Of a stretch of 64,000 nucleotides of DNA, positions 8,312 to 17,643 are shown one piece after another (position 1 is the stretch's first letter; each line of letters starts with the position of its first letter). The notes under the pieces were generated by a model, which made no database searches, had not been told where the DNA came from, and worked only from the letters and a program-made list of their open reading frames with translations. The position numbers were made by a program, and so were the translations under genes. The stretch comes from Candidatus Methanoperedens nitratireducens. Its GTDB lineage: Archaea > Halobacteriota > Methanosarcinia > Methanosarcinales > Methanoperedenaceae. The stretch spans positions 1 through 64,000 of the forward strand of contig DYGR01000009.1 of NCBI GenBank assembly GCA_020724545.1, in the 5' to 3' direction.

Positions 8312-9583
8312 TTGGAGACCAGATCATACAATCTAAATAAGGGCGAGGTTCTACTTGTAAGAGGCCCGGCAGCAGTCAGGGCTGAGAGCAAAGGCACCTC
8401 TGTTCTGGGTATTCGTATAGAGGTGGGCGATAAGATCGTTGTGAAGAAGAACAGAGTTCTGCCATTTGAGGCAGATGAGAATGGTACTCTGATACAGGTG
8501 ATCCTGGGCGATAGAGGGGAGAGCTGGATAACCCGTGATAGAGCTGGTATGAGAGTATGGAGTGATTTAGAGGAAAGTATCTTTACCAATCTAAAATCAG
8601 GAAAAAATAAACTAATGATAATAGGGGAAACCGATTCAGGGAAATCTACCCTGACATCCTATCTCGCCAACATAGCCTTAATGAGAGGTTTAAGAGCTGC
8701 GATCATAGATGGTGATATAGGTCAGGGCGACCTGGTACCACCGGGCTGTACAGGAGCTTCGGTTGTAAGGAATAAGATCTACGACCTCAGGGATATAAGA
8801 GCGGATATCCTGGGCTTTGTAGGATTTACCTCCCCTTCCCTTCTATCAGTCAGAGATCTGATAATAAAAAGAATGAATGAGCTTATTTCTTACCTTGAAG
8901 AAAGGGAGTATGACCTGTGCATAATAAATACTGATGGCTATGTTGCCGACGGGGGTATGGATTACAAGGTCGATATGATCCGTGAGCTTAAACCGGATAT
9001 TATCATTTGCTTTAAAGAGATCGATAAAGAATTGCTAGAAAGGCTCAAAGGTTTTGATAATCCCCCTGTAGTGATCCCTGCAGATAGGCCTGAAGGTATT
9101 GTTAAGAGTATTTCCCAGAGAAGTGAGAGAAGGCTGAGCCAGTATTTTCGATTTTTAAAAGACGGAAAGGATTTAAGCATTGACTTAAAGAAGATCAGGC
9201 TGAGCTTTATGGGGGATCTTTATGAGCATAACCTATCTGATCTTGAATTAAAAGATCAGGGATTTTCATTGCCTGCGGCGGGGTTTGCAAAGAGAGCTGA
9301 TAATAAAATAATCGCATTTAGATCAAATATGGAGGATGTAGTAGAGATATTTGATAGATCTATAATATTCAGTCATGGCAGTTTAAGGGGAATGTTCGCA
9401 GGATTGGGTTCTGGTGATGATGTATCTGGCTTTGCCCGGATAGCCAGATTGCATCCGGATCAAATAATAACTCTAAATACGAATCTTAAAGGCAAATTCG
9501 ATACTTTGTTCTTGAGCACCATAAGAATCTCTCCAGATCTAAAAACTGAAGCCATATTGCCTGTTGTAAGGAGAGGCTGGTAG
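8312..9583 (+). CDS. Clp1/GRC3-like polynucleotide 5'-hydroxyl kinase
   Basis: Archaeal member of the Clp1 group, which phosphorylates 5'-OH ends of RNA (or DNA) with ATP. After an N-terminal beta domain of about 95 residues comes the P-loop GETDSGKST (near residue 107), then AIIDGDIGQGDLVPPG, the Clp1 lid/metal region, and CIINTDGYV as the Walker B-like strand. The C-terminal 130 residues form the third Clp1 domain (RIARLHPDQIITLNTNL). Start is a TTG at 8312; no better ATG exists nearby. 423 residues. It converges with the next gene with no spacer (stop codons abut at 9583/9584). Exact substrate not known. Confidence 0.8.
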   Translation: METRSYNLNKGEVLLVRGPAAVRAESKGTSVLGIRIEVGDKIVVKKNRVLPFEADENGTLIQVILGDRGESWITRDRAGMRVWSDLEESIFTNLKSGKNKLMIIGETDSGKSTLTSYLANIALMRGLRAAIIDGDIGQGDLVPPGCTGASVVRNKIYDLRDIRADILGFVGFTSPSLLSVRDLIIKRMNELISYLEEREYDLCIINTDGYVADGGMDYKVDMIRELKPDIIICFKEIDKELLERLKGFDNPPVVIPADRPEGIVKSISQRSERRLSQYFRFLKDGKDLSIDLKKIRLSFMGDLYEHNLSDLELKDQGFSLPAAGFAKRADNKIIAFRSNMEDVVEIFDRSIIFSHGSLRGMFAGLGSGDDVSGFARIARLHPDQIITLNTNLKGKFDTLFLSTIRISPDLKTEAILPVVRRGW

Positions 9584-12500
9584 CTACCTCAGGAGACCAG
9601 CGATCTTATATACCCTGCCCTTTACCACTATTTCATAATCTTTTGAGATAAATCCAGGCTTTTCAGCTCTTATCCTGTGCTCACCCCTTCTTATCAGGAC
9701 TTCAACCTCTCCATCAGGATTGCTCTTAACATTGCGGCCATCCACATATATATTGGCATCATCTACAGGAGCGCCCTCACTATCCCTGACCTTTATTATG
9801 GCATTGCCCTCATATACGCCAGAAAAGTCCAGGTCGAATTCTTTCCTTGTGTAATCCGGTTCTATGGTTACCTGTTTTTGCTCATTGCCCATCAGATCAG
9901 TGCTGACATAGAGCATGCAGTCCCCATACTTCATCTCCTGCCTGGATATGCGGCCGTTTACGGCATAGTATGGACAGGAATCGTTCAGGACAGGCAGTTG
10001 CAGCCGATATGTTATCCCTGTTACATCCTCACTATTGTAGTTAGAGATATTCAGGATGGCATAATCCACGCCCCTGGTTGCTTCTGTATAAACTCTATTA
10101 AGAGATCTGAAATGAGAAGCCTCTGTATCAGGAGTTGTAAAGCTCATGCCCCTGCTCTTTGAGTACTCTATTAACTCCACAACTTCATCTAAATAGTCAG
10201 GGTTGCCTATGTCTGCCGCATTCCACCAGAATACAGCCATACCCCCGTCATCGGCTACGGAATCAAGAGTCTCTCTCCAGCTTGAGAACGTATCCTCCAC
10301 ATTAGATTCAGGGCGCAAGACAGCGCTGACCGGGAGAGTAACAGGAATCAGTACAACCCCTGTTTTTTCTCCCTGGTAATAAGCAGATTTAGGATGTCTT
10401 AACCCCTCTCTATAGAACTCCATGAATGGAGGTGTGACAGTAAGCGCCTGTGCGAACAGGACATTATTATCTGATAATACTTTTATAGTATCCATATTAT
10501 ATTTAGATCCTCTAAATGTCATCCCATTAACGCCAAGTGCTTTTACCTTTTTAATCTCATCATTCTGGTCGCTCTGGCTTTTATATACACTCTTATCAAA
10601 GAGGTCTGCATAACCTATATGATTTATTCCATTTTGAAATGAGGTCTTATCCCCGGGTTTGATTACTTCATTATAAATTAAATTATAGTCCTGTAATTTT
10701 CCATATATGTTTGATGAATACTCTGCATTACTGTACTGACTTAAATAACCGGTTAAGACAACTGGAATTCTGGCATCTGAATACAGATATGGAGAAATTG
10801 ATGTATAATATACCATATTATTTGTTGCAGTCGGCTTATCTCCAACTGAAAAGTATTGTGTTATATCAGCAGACTCTGCAGGAGAAAGAGAATATCTTGA
10901 ATCCATTGAAACGCTTGCATACTGGTACGCTGTGGAGCCTCTATATAACATTCTGGTGGGATATGGTTTCAGGTCGCTGTACTTGATAAATAAGCCCGTA
11001 CTGCTTTCGTTGAGATAGATCTGATTGATTTTTTTATCCCTTAAGACCACTGTATCCTGAGAGGGATATATCTTTTTATATACTGAATTCTCTTCCTTGT
11101 ACCCGACCTGATTGAATTCAAAATCACTTAAAGGGGCAAAAACCGTGCTGGATAATGTTACATACATACTCAGATAATCATCCAGGTTCACCCAGTCATT
11201 TGCTACTGTTATATCTCTCTGTATAGCCTTCTCATAGAAGATATATCTGACAATCAGTGTAGCCCAGTTCTCGGTATTACTCTCATCTCTTATTGCTGTT
11301 CTATACGTTATCTCATTGTTATCTACTGAAATATAAGGATATTTTAGATCGCCTATGTCATAGTATGCATACTTATCCTTGTAGGCACCTCTCCATGAGA
11401 TCCCTATAGTATCATAAATTCCACCCTCTCCTAAGAAATTTTTAGTCCTGGTTCCGATATACATTATCCTGGGTGAAGCCTCGCTGAGTTTTACTTTATA
11501 AAATTCGTTCTCAATCAGGTAAGCTGAGCCAGAATCCTTTATCTCTGGAGCATTATCTTCAAACCTCAGCCCGGATCTCTGTGGATTTGGGTTTTTTATA
11601 GGTGCAGGAGGAGCAACGTATTTATAGATACCAAAATTATTATCGGATGAATATATTTTATCGAGCTGTTTATTTGAATCTACACTTAATGATGTACCGG
11701 GTTCATTAAATCCTTTAAGTATCCTCTGTGAAGAAATTATGTAATTAATATTGAACGAACGGAGGTCTTTTATGTATACTTCTGCCCCTTCTGAGAAATA
11801 TACATTTTTGAGGTTATTCAGGTATCTCTTCATCTCGGAGCCTGAGCGAACGCCGGGCGTAAGCTTGTTTGCGTATAGATCTATTCTCTCCCTGTATGCG
11901 AACCCAGGTACTCCTTCTGTGGAGTTGCCAACTGTGCTCAGCCACATCAAGTTATCTATCTCGCTCCTGGTACCTGTGATCGTGGGCTGGTAGTACAGGT
12001 TTCCTATTATGGGCGCGAATATGAGAGACAGAAACAGGAGTATAACAAATATAGCAGCAAATGATTTTTTAATCTTATTATTAGAATATTTATTTATCGC
12101 TGGAAGGATATAATAAAATCCTGCTGCAGAGCTGATCGGGATTATCAGGAAGAGGAAATATATCTGCCTCAATGAGCCTGTGCCTTCTTCTGATTGCAGT
12201 GCACCAGGGAAAAGAGATGTCAAAACAAGCGAGAGCGCAATACACTTGCCTTTTTGATCAAGCTTGAATACTCCAAAAATAGAAAGTAAGGTATGCACAG
12301 GCCCCAACCAGAAGGGTGTGGTTACAATACTGTGAGAAACGTTCTTAATACTGCCTATAACAGGTATGGCTAAAGGGTTTATATGATCCGCAGATTCAAT
12401 TCTTGAACGAATAGATAGAGCAGATCTCCCTATAACGAATATCAGACATGACCAGAAAATTACATAGATAAAGTTATTGGCGACAAATATCCTGTCATAG

Positions 12501-13357
12501 AATATCTGGCCCATCTCTTTGATATATTCTATCCCAAGCTTTGAAGAGAGCGATTGACTGATAGACAGAACCATTCTTCCTTTGTCTATATACTGCGGCT
12601 GCACAAAAGGAAATAGATGCACTGAGATGACATAGAGAGCCAGAAGACTTACGATCAAAATATACATGCCTGTATCGAATTTCTTCCATATCAGGGCAGA
12701 TAATATAAAATAAGATATAGAAAAAAATATCAAAAACATATAGGTGCCAGTATGTGTAAAACCCAGTGAAAATACAAGCAGACCTGCAATCAGAACATTA
12801 CTAAACGTGGGCCTATTTATGGATAGATATATGATTGCCATCAGAAACACTGCAACAAACCTGCCTGTGGAATAGTTTAACATACCCATTGTTATGACAG
12901 GCATGGAAAGCAGGAATATGCATGCCAGAATCGCCTTGTTTGTTGATAGAAGCAGGCGATGGGCATATATATAATAAACAGAGATCGATACAACCAATAG
13001 AATAAGAGGCAGAATATAGGCAAGCTCTTGAATCCCCATTCCTGTGACTTTCATCACTATGGAGCCAAAAAACCAGAGACCAAACGGGTAATCATACAGC
13101 AACTGCTCTTCTATAAAGGATTTTTCATAAAATTCGAACAGGGAATTCGAGTCTACCATTCTTAGCGTGCTGTACATATGTGTATATACATCTGTGCCAG
13201 AAGGAGAACGGAATATAAGCGTGGGGACTATGTATGCAATAATTATAACCGCTAAAAGAAAATAAATTAAATACAGTGTCTCTCTTGTTACTGTCCGACC
13301 AGAAAAAGGCAGATTAACAGGTCTATTAAATAAGCTCTTACTAACTCCCATCACCAT
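9584..13357 (-). CDS. Giant GT-C-like membrane protein with polysaccharide-deacetylase-like and PEGA domains
   Basis: 1257 residues. The first 470 contain about a dozen hydrophobic helices; the first outer loop carries SPSGTDVYTHMYST, an acidic motif placed as in GT-C glycosyltransferases and oligosaccharyltransferases. The outer part (from about 480) starts with a beta-rich domain; between about 930 and 1120 it resembles a polysaccharide-deacetylase barrel (AVFWWNAADIGNPDYLDEVV, then a SRGMSFTTPDTEA ending), but I do not see the usual catalytic Asp-Asp/His-x3-His pattern. The C-terminus is a PEGA repeat (GEHRIRAEKPGFISKDYE). A role in building or modifying surface glycans is inferred from this architecture. 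Lipid-linked sugar donors would be the expected substrate. No operon partner; the next gene upstream diverges. Confidence 0.65.
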   Translation of the reverse strand: MVMGVSKSLFNRPVNLPFSGRTVTRETLYLIYFLLAVIIIAYIVPTLIFRSPSGTDVYTHMYSTLRMVDSNSLFEFYEKSFIEEQLLYDYPFGLWFFGSIVMKVTGMGIQELAYILPLILLVVSISVYYIYAHRLLLSTNKAILACIFLLSMPVITMGMLNYSTGRFVAVFLMAIIYLSINRPTFSNVLIAGLLVFSLGFTHTGTYMFLIFFSISYFILSALIWKKFDTGMYILIVSLLALYVISVHLFPFVQPQYIDKGRMVLSISQSLSSKLGIEYIKEMGQIFYDRIFVANNFIYVIFWSCLIFVIGRSALSIRSRIESADHINPLAIPVIGSIKNVSHSIVTTPFWLGPVHTLLSIFGVFKLDQKGKCIALSLVLTSLFPGALQSEEGTGSLRQIYFLFLIIPISSAAGFYYILPAINKYSNNKIKKSFAAIFVILLFLSLIFAPIIGNLYYQPTITGTRSEIDNLMWLSTVGNSTEGVPGFAYRERIDLYANKLTPGVRSGSEMKRYLNNLKNVYFSEGAEVYIKDLRSFNINYIISSQRILKGFNEPGTSLSVDSNKQLDKIYSSDNNFGIYKYVAPPAPIKNPNPQRSGLRFEDNAPEIKDSGSAYLIENEFYKVKLSEASPRIMYIGTRTKNFLGEGGIYDTIGISWRGAYKDKYAYYDIGDLKYPYISVDNNEITYRTAIRDESNTENWATLIVRYIFYEKAIQRDITVANDWVNLDDYLSMYVTLSSTVFAPLSDFEFNQVGYKEENSVYKKIYPSQDTVVLRDKKINQIYLNESSTGLFIKYSDLKPYPTRMLYRGSTAYQYASVSMDSRYSLSPAESADITQYFSVGDKPTATNNMVYYTSISPYLYSDARIPVVLTGYLSQYSNAEYSSNIYGKLQDYNLIYNEVIKPGDKTSFQNGINHIGYADLFDKSVYKSQSDQNDEIKKVKALGVNGMTFRGSKYNMDTIKVLSDNNVLFAQALTVTPPFMEFYREGLRHPKSAYYQGEKTGVVLIPVTLPVSAVLRPESNVEDTFSSWRETLDSVADDGGMAVFWWNAADIGNPDYLDEVVELIEYSKSRGMSFTTPDTEASHFRSLNRVYTEATRGVDYAILNISNYNSEDVTGITYRLQLPVLNDSCPYYAVNGRISRQEMKYGDCMLYVSTDLMGNEQKQVTIEPDYTRKEFDLDFSGVYEGNAIIKVRDSEGAPVDDANIYVDGRNVKSNPDGEVEVLIRRGEHRIRAEKPGFISKDYEIVVKGRVYKIAGLLR

Positions 13358-13451
13358 ATATAGGGCTTTAATGGATTTTAAGCTTTTCTAATAGGAACAT
13401 TCATATAGATGAGAATAGAAACAACAATAGGACAATGATATAAGGGGGTAT

Positions 13452-14321
13452 ATGCTTAATAAATTTCTTAGATTATTACGGGATTCTGCAGATCTGGAGA
13501 GGGCAATAATCATTACTATATTGGCAGGAATAATCATTGCTGCAGTACTTGTTATAGAGGGAAAGGAAGAAAATTTTTCCTCTCTTTACATATACCCTGA
13601 TTCTTATACAAACTACCCGGTGAACGATACTATATCTTTTACATACGGGGTTAAGTCCTATGAAAAAGAAAGGACTGGTTACGATTTTGAGGTATTCATA
13701 GATGATCAGCCTGTTGATAAAAAACATTTTGAGATAAACCCGGGGGATACGCACGAAGAGAATGAGACCCTCAAACTACCGTATATAGAGCTTCCCGCAA
13801 AGGTAAACCTGGTGCTGAAATCACCTTCTAATACCTATGCTGTACATTACTGGCTCTTGCGGCCTCAAGATACCCTGCTACCTGCAGAAACACCAGTAGT
13901 AGCCCCTGCGGCTCCTGCAGCTCCTGCGATTCCTGCAGTAACCCCTGCTGAGACTCCTGTAACCCCTGCTGTAACTTCTGTAACCCCTGGTGTTACTCCT
14001 GTAATGACTCCAGTGATTACCCCATCATCTGCTATTACCCCTGCTGGAACTGTGGTCTCTGATCCAACCTCTATACCTGTTCTGATCGATAGCAGAAGGG
14101 GGTTCATGCCAGAAAAGGTATCAATAAGGGCTGGAGATTCGGTTAAATGGGTAAATTACGACATAGGAGAGAGTGAGTTCACACTTACGAGCAAAGAGGA
14201 CCTTTTTACCGTGGTTCTTAAAGAGGGTAAGAGGTTTGAATATCAGTTCAATACCCCGGGCACCTATACCTTCTCTATAAAGGAGAAACCACGTATAAAA
14301 GGAGTGGTCAGAGTAGAGTGA
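13452..14321 (+). CDS. Membrane-anchored cupredoxin-like protein lacking copper ligands
   Basis: An N-terminal helix (AIIITILAGIIIAAVLVIEG) anchors it, followed by a beta domain similar to the DUF1616 group (residues 40-140), a linker of about 65 residues of TPV/TPA/APA repeats, and a C-terminal cupredoxin-like domain of about 90 residues (from VLIDSRRGFMPEKVSI). In copper proteins of this type the ligands are a His before the VTS strand and a C-x2-H-x2-M set in the last loop. Here these sites read GESEFTLTS and SIKEKPRIKG, so all four ligands are replaced. The protein is thus likely structural or ligand-binding rather than an electron carrier. A GGGGGT ribosome site lies just upstream of the ATG. 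Confidence 0.7.
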   Translation: MLNKFLRLLRDSADLERAIIITILAGIIIAAVLVIEGKEENFSSLYIYPDSYTNYPVNDTISFTYGVKSYEKERTGYDFEVFIDDQPVDKKHFEINPGDTHEENETLKLPYIELPAKVNLVLKSPSNTYAVHYWLLRPQDTLLPAETPVVAPAAPAAPAIPAVTPAETPVTPAVTSVTPGVTPVMTPVITPSSAITPAGTVVSDPTSIPVLIDSRRGFMPEKVSIRAGDSVKWVNYDIGESEFTLTSKEDLFTVVLKEGKRFEYQFNTPGTYTFSIKEKPRIKGVVRVE

Positions 14322-14372
14322 TACCCTGTTGGGATATCAAATATGCAAATTTTGCTGCCGCTTAAGGTGTGT

Positions 14373-14666
14373 TTAAGTTTTTAGCACCTTCTCCAGCATC
14401 TCAAATCTTTTCACGGCAAGTTCCTTACCTGATATGCGCCTTATTATGGCACGCCCTGTATCGAATACTATTATCTTCTCAACCGGCGGGTTTGTCAGTA
14501 TGAGCATCTCGTTATCAGGTGTCGCCTGTACGCCCTCGAAGTGTTTTTTAAGTTCTTCGATCGCCTGTGAGGTTATATTTATACTTTCAAATTCGGCCTC
14601 ACCGCTAAATAAATCCTCATCATCTTTGGTGAAACATGGCTCAATAGTAATGATCTTCATTGTCAA
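14373..14666 (-). CDS. Conserved-looking 97-residue protein, function unknown
   Basis: A compact alpha/beta protein starting MTMKIITIEPCFTKDDEDLF and containing NEMLILTNPPVEKIIVFD. Its start overlaps the coaBC stop by 4 bases, so it is translated with coaBC as the last gene of the moaA-moeA-fmdE-like-coaBC operon. I do not recognise the family. The operon position hints at a role in cofactor metabolism, without direct support. Confidence 0.6.
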   Translation of the reverse strand: MTMKIITIEPCFTKDDEDLFSGEAEFESINITSQAIEELKKHFEGVQATPDNEMLILTNPPVEKIIVFDTGRAIIRRISGKELAVKRFEMLEKVLKT

Positions 14667-15853
14667 AAGATCTCCTCGATTTTATCCATAAGCGCTATTG
14701 CTATCTCATGTTTGGTGCCGCTAACTCGCTTTACGCCTTCATCGATAATATAGACATCGTTTCCCTCTGTCCCCATCCCCCCGGAGGATACATCGTTAGC
14801 CACAACCATGTCAAGCCCTGCTGATTCCATTGATTCGCGTCCTCGTTTTACCAGTTCATCTGCTGTAACAGCGGTCTCTGCTTTAAAACCGATGATCCTG
14901 AGTTCTGGATATCTCAGGCGTGCCTCCTTTATGAGTTTGGGTGCAGGTCTTAAGGTGAGGGTGATCTCTTTGTCTGACTTTATCTTACTCCTGGAGGGTG
15001 AAAGTGTGAAATCCGAGATAGCGGCAGCACTGATCAGAAGCTCGTATCCTTTACTTAATTCCTCAAGCACGGTATCTGTCATTTCCTGTGCGCTCTGGAT
15101 ATTGAACTCACGTATTCCCTGGATACCTGTTCTGCCTCTATGCACAAGGGTTACATCAGCCCCCCTCCTGAAAGCCTCAAGCGCAAGCTCGATCCCTGTC
15201 TTACCCGATGCGCGGTTGGTAAGTATCCGTATCGGGTCAATCGCCTCTGCTGTCGCACCTCCTGTAATAAGTATGCGTTTACCTGATAATGTCTTTCCTC
15301 CGAGTATTCTCTCAACCCGAAGCACGATCTCATCCTCCCCTGCTATCTTGGCAGCGCCCTCTTCCATTACAGGCATGACGAACTCGACCCCGAGTTCTCT
15401 GAGTTTTTTGATGTTCCCGGCAACGATCGGATGGTCGTACATGGATTCGTGCATTGCAGGAACGACCATAACAGGAACACCTGAGCCAAATGCCGTTGTG
15501 GCAAACGTCGTAACAGGTGTATCATCGATACCGTGCGCAAGCTTTCCAATCGTATTTGCAGTACACGGCGCTATCAGTAGAAGATGCGCCCTGCCGTTTA
15601 TGCCGCAGAACTCCACATGCTCGACATCGCCTGTTATCTCTGTGATCACGCGCTTCCCTGTGGCGTAGCGCATCGCCTCAGGATGGATGATTCCACGGGC
15701 TGCGTGTGTCATTACAGCATGCACATCTGCTCCATGCCTCCCCAGTTCCCTTGCAAGCTCAACGCACCGAACTGCTGCGATACTGCCTGTGATGCCAAGG
15801 GCAATGGTTTTTCCTTCAAGGGATTTTGATGACCGGGTGATTCGTGAAATCAT
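14663..15853 (-). CDS. coaBC: Bifunctional phosphopantothenoylcysteine decarboxylase / phosphopantothenate-cysteine ligase
   Basis: Two steps of coenzyme A synthesis in one protein. The N-terminal flavin-dependent decarboxylase half (CoaC) has GITGSIAAVRCVELAREL, APCTANTIGKLAHGIDD and VVPAMHESMYDHP. The C-terminal ligase half (CoaB) has ITGGATAEAIDPIRILTNR, SGKTG and AAAISDFTL. Archaeal CoaB uses CTP or ATP; the preference cannot be told here. 396 residues, full length. Lies 21 bases after the fmdE-like gene and overlaps the next gene by 4 bases. Confidence 0.96.
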   Translation of the reverse strand: MISRITRSSKSLEGKTIALGITGSIAAVRCVELARELGRHGADVHAVMTHAARGIIHPEAMRYATGKRVITEITGDVEHVEFCGINGRAHLLLIAPCTANTIGKLAHGIDDTPVTTFATTAFGSGVPVMVVPAMHESMYDHPIVAGNIKKLRELGVEFVMPVMEEGAAKIAGEDEIVLRVERILGGKTLSGKRILITGGATAEAIDPIRILTNRASGKTGIELALEAFRRGADVTLVHRGRTGIQGIREFNIQSAQEMTDTVLEELSKGYELLISAAAISDFTLSPSRSKIKSDKEITLTLRPAPKLIKEARLRYPELRIIGFKAETAVTADELVKRGRESMESAGLDMVVANDVSSGGMGTEGNDVYIIDEGVKRVSGTKHEIAIALMDKIEEIF

Positions 15854-15874
15854 TTTATACTACTTATCTGCCAC

Positions 15875-16447
15875 TTAAGATAATTTATAGTATGCATCAC
15901 CCATACAGGCTCTACAGTAAACCCCACCATTCTTCATGACAGCCGAGCTCTCAGGTATTGACTCACCGCATCTTGAGCATCTGGTTATGGGTGATCTCTC
16001 AAAATTCTGGTCTCTGTATATCTCAACATCCTGAACTAAAAAATATTTCTCATCCATCTCAAGCAACTGCGCACCCAGTTCATCCTCTTCTGCATGCGAG
16101 AGTTTCCCAAGGCGCATCATCCATTTATTCATAAGCGGGGAGAGCCTGCTCCCATCCTCTCGAAGCGCCACACGCACGCCTTTTCTAGTCCTTGTGTCTC
16201 CTATAGTAAGGGCAAGTTTACCATAGTCCTCAACACAGGCATTCCCGTGTCCCAGGGTGCAGCCTGTTGCCGCCTGCATGGCATCTGCAAGGCAGCGTGC
16301 GGTCTCGGATACCCCGATAAGATACTTATCTCCCTTTTTCGTATTCAATCTCAAAAGCGCAACCTCACTCATCCTGAGCCCAAGAGCAATGCCAGGCGCA
16401 AGATGACCGTGCAGCACAGTGGCAAGATCAACTGTTTTTTTATCCAT
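15875..16447 (-). CDS. FmdE-like protein with C-terminal zinc ribbon
   Basis: 190 residues. The FmdE domain is recognisable from the opening LHGHLAPGIALGLRMSE and the cysteine-containing CTLGHGNACVEDYGK stretch. A C-terminal ribbon with CSRCGESIP and VYCRACMG should bind zinc. Free-standing FmdE proteins were first noted as a subunit or accessory of molybdenum formylmethanofuran dehydrogenase; their exact role is unclear. Placement 8 bases after moeA in a Mo-cofactor operon supports a part in molybdenum or tungsten enzyme maturation. Confidence 0.8.
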   Translation of the reverse strand: MDKKTVDLATVLHGHLAPGIALGLRMSEVALLRLNTKKGDKYLIGVSETARCLADAMQAATGCTLGHGNACVEDYGKLALTIGDTRTRKGVRVALREDGSRLSPLMNKWMMRLGKLSHAEEDELGAQLLEMDEKYFLVQDVEIYRDQNFERSPITRCSRCGESIPESSAVMKNGGVYCRACMGDAYYKLS

Positions 16448-16455
16448 GTTCTACC

Positions 16456-17643
16456 TCAACTGAAAAGATATACCTTAACCTGTTCGCCTTTTTCAATATC
16501 TCTATCTGTTATAACATACCCATCCACGATTGTTGAGCGTGGAGAGGCGGAGATGATCGCTGTTTTGTACTCCTTATCAAACAGCTTCATCTCTGAGCCA
16601 TCATATCCCATGGTGTTTGCTGTGTTTTTTGTTTTTGATATTTTAACGAACAGGATGTAATTAAAGCCTCTCTCCTGCAGTACAACGTCCTCATTTATCG
16701 TAAGCTCGCTCGTTGCCCTGGGTATATCCGTGAAATAACTGCGCACCACCATCTCAAGTGCAGCAAACGCCCCTGTGGGCTTGCCCGGAAGGGCAAACAC
16801 AGGCGTATCATTCAATACGCCGACTGCAATTGGTTTTCCGGGTCTGATGGTTACCCTGTGAAATACAATTTCTCCGACCTCTGCTATGATATCTGCAACA
16901 TAATCTCTCTCCCCAACCGAGACCCCGCCTGTCGTGAATACTGTATCGTACCTACCTGCTGAATTTAGCAGCAGCTCCTTTGTTCTATCATAGTCATCAG
17001 GCACAGTGCCTATAAATGTGGATTCACAGCCCAGCTCCTTCATGAATCCCTGTATCAGCACGGCGTTGGTATTTTTGATCATGCCGTTATGAATCTCTGT
17101 ACCTGTGGATATTATGCCGGCTCTTATCTTTTTATATACAGGGACTTTTTCGATACCAAGGCTGTACAGGAGCGCTGTGCTCTGTGGCATGATGCGGTGG
17201 TTTTTCTCAAAAATCTTATCTCCCACCCTGTAATCCGAGCCTGCGCGGAATACGTTCTCCCATCTCTTCAGGCTTTTGCCGTAAAGCAGATCATCCTTTA
17301 TCCTGGCATCCTCGATTTTTAACACGGCATCTGCGCCCTGCGGAAGGAATGCACCTGTTGCTATTGAGATTGCCTCACCTCTGTTTATGTTTGCTATTCT
17401 ATCGCCTGCATATGCGCTTCCTGATATTCTCAGAGGATAACCATCATCGCTGCGAACCGCAAACCCATCCATTGCAGCTATATCGAGTTCAGGCGATATT
17501 GAATTTGCAAAAATAGTTTCGCTGAGTTCTCTGCCTACCGAGTCATTGAGATCTACCTGTTCAGCCTCACGCCTGAAGTAGAATACATCCTTTAACTCTT
17601 TTATTTTTTCTAAAGCCTGACTCAGGCCTATCTGTGAGTTCAT
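16456..17643 (-). CDS. moeA: Molybdopterin molybdenumtransferase MoeA
   Basis: Inserts molybdate into adenylylated molybdopterin. Seen: IAAMDGFAVRS near the N-terminus, ATGAFLPQGADAVLKIED, the MoaB/Mog-like core with IISTGTEI, TTGGVSVGERDYV and FALPGKPTGAF. 395 residues, standard. There is no periplasmic-binding-domain fusion of the kind some archaeal MoeA have. It overlaps moaA by 4 bases, and the cofactor would serve the two molybdopterin oxidoreductases encoded 2 and 13 kb to the right. Confidence 0.96.
   Translation of the reverse strand: MNSQIGLSQALEKIKELKDVFYFRREAEQVDLNDSVGRELSETIFANSISPELDIAAMDGFAVRSDDGYPLRISGSAYAGDRIANINRGEAISIATGAFLPQGADAVLKIEDARIKDDLLYGKSLKRWENVFRAGSDYRVGDKIFEKNHRIMPQSTALLYSLGIEKVPVYKKIRAGIISTGTEIHNGMIKNTNAVLIQGFMKELGCESTFIGTVPDDYDRTKELLLNSAGRYDTVFTTGGVSVGERDYVADIIAEVGEIVFHRVTIRPGKPIAVGVLNDTPVFALPGKPTGAFAALEMVVRSYFTDIPRATSELTINEDVVLQERGFNYILFVKISKTKNTANTMGYDGSEMKLFDKEYKTAIISASPRSTIVDGYVITDRDIEKGEQVKVYLFS

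Noticed and set aside
14808-15668. A 286-codon plus-strand frame opposite coaBC
   Set aside because: Ser/Pro-rich shadow frame antisense to a complete, well-recognised coaBC gene.
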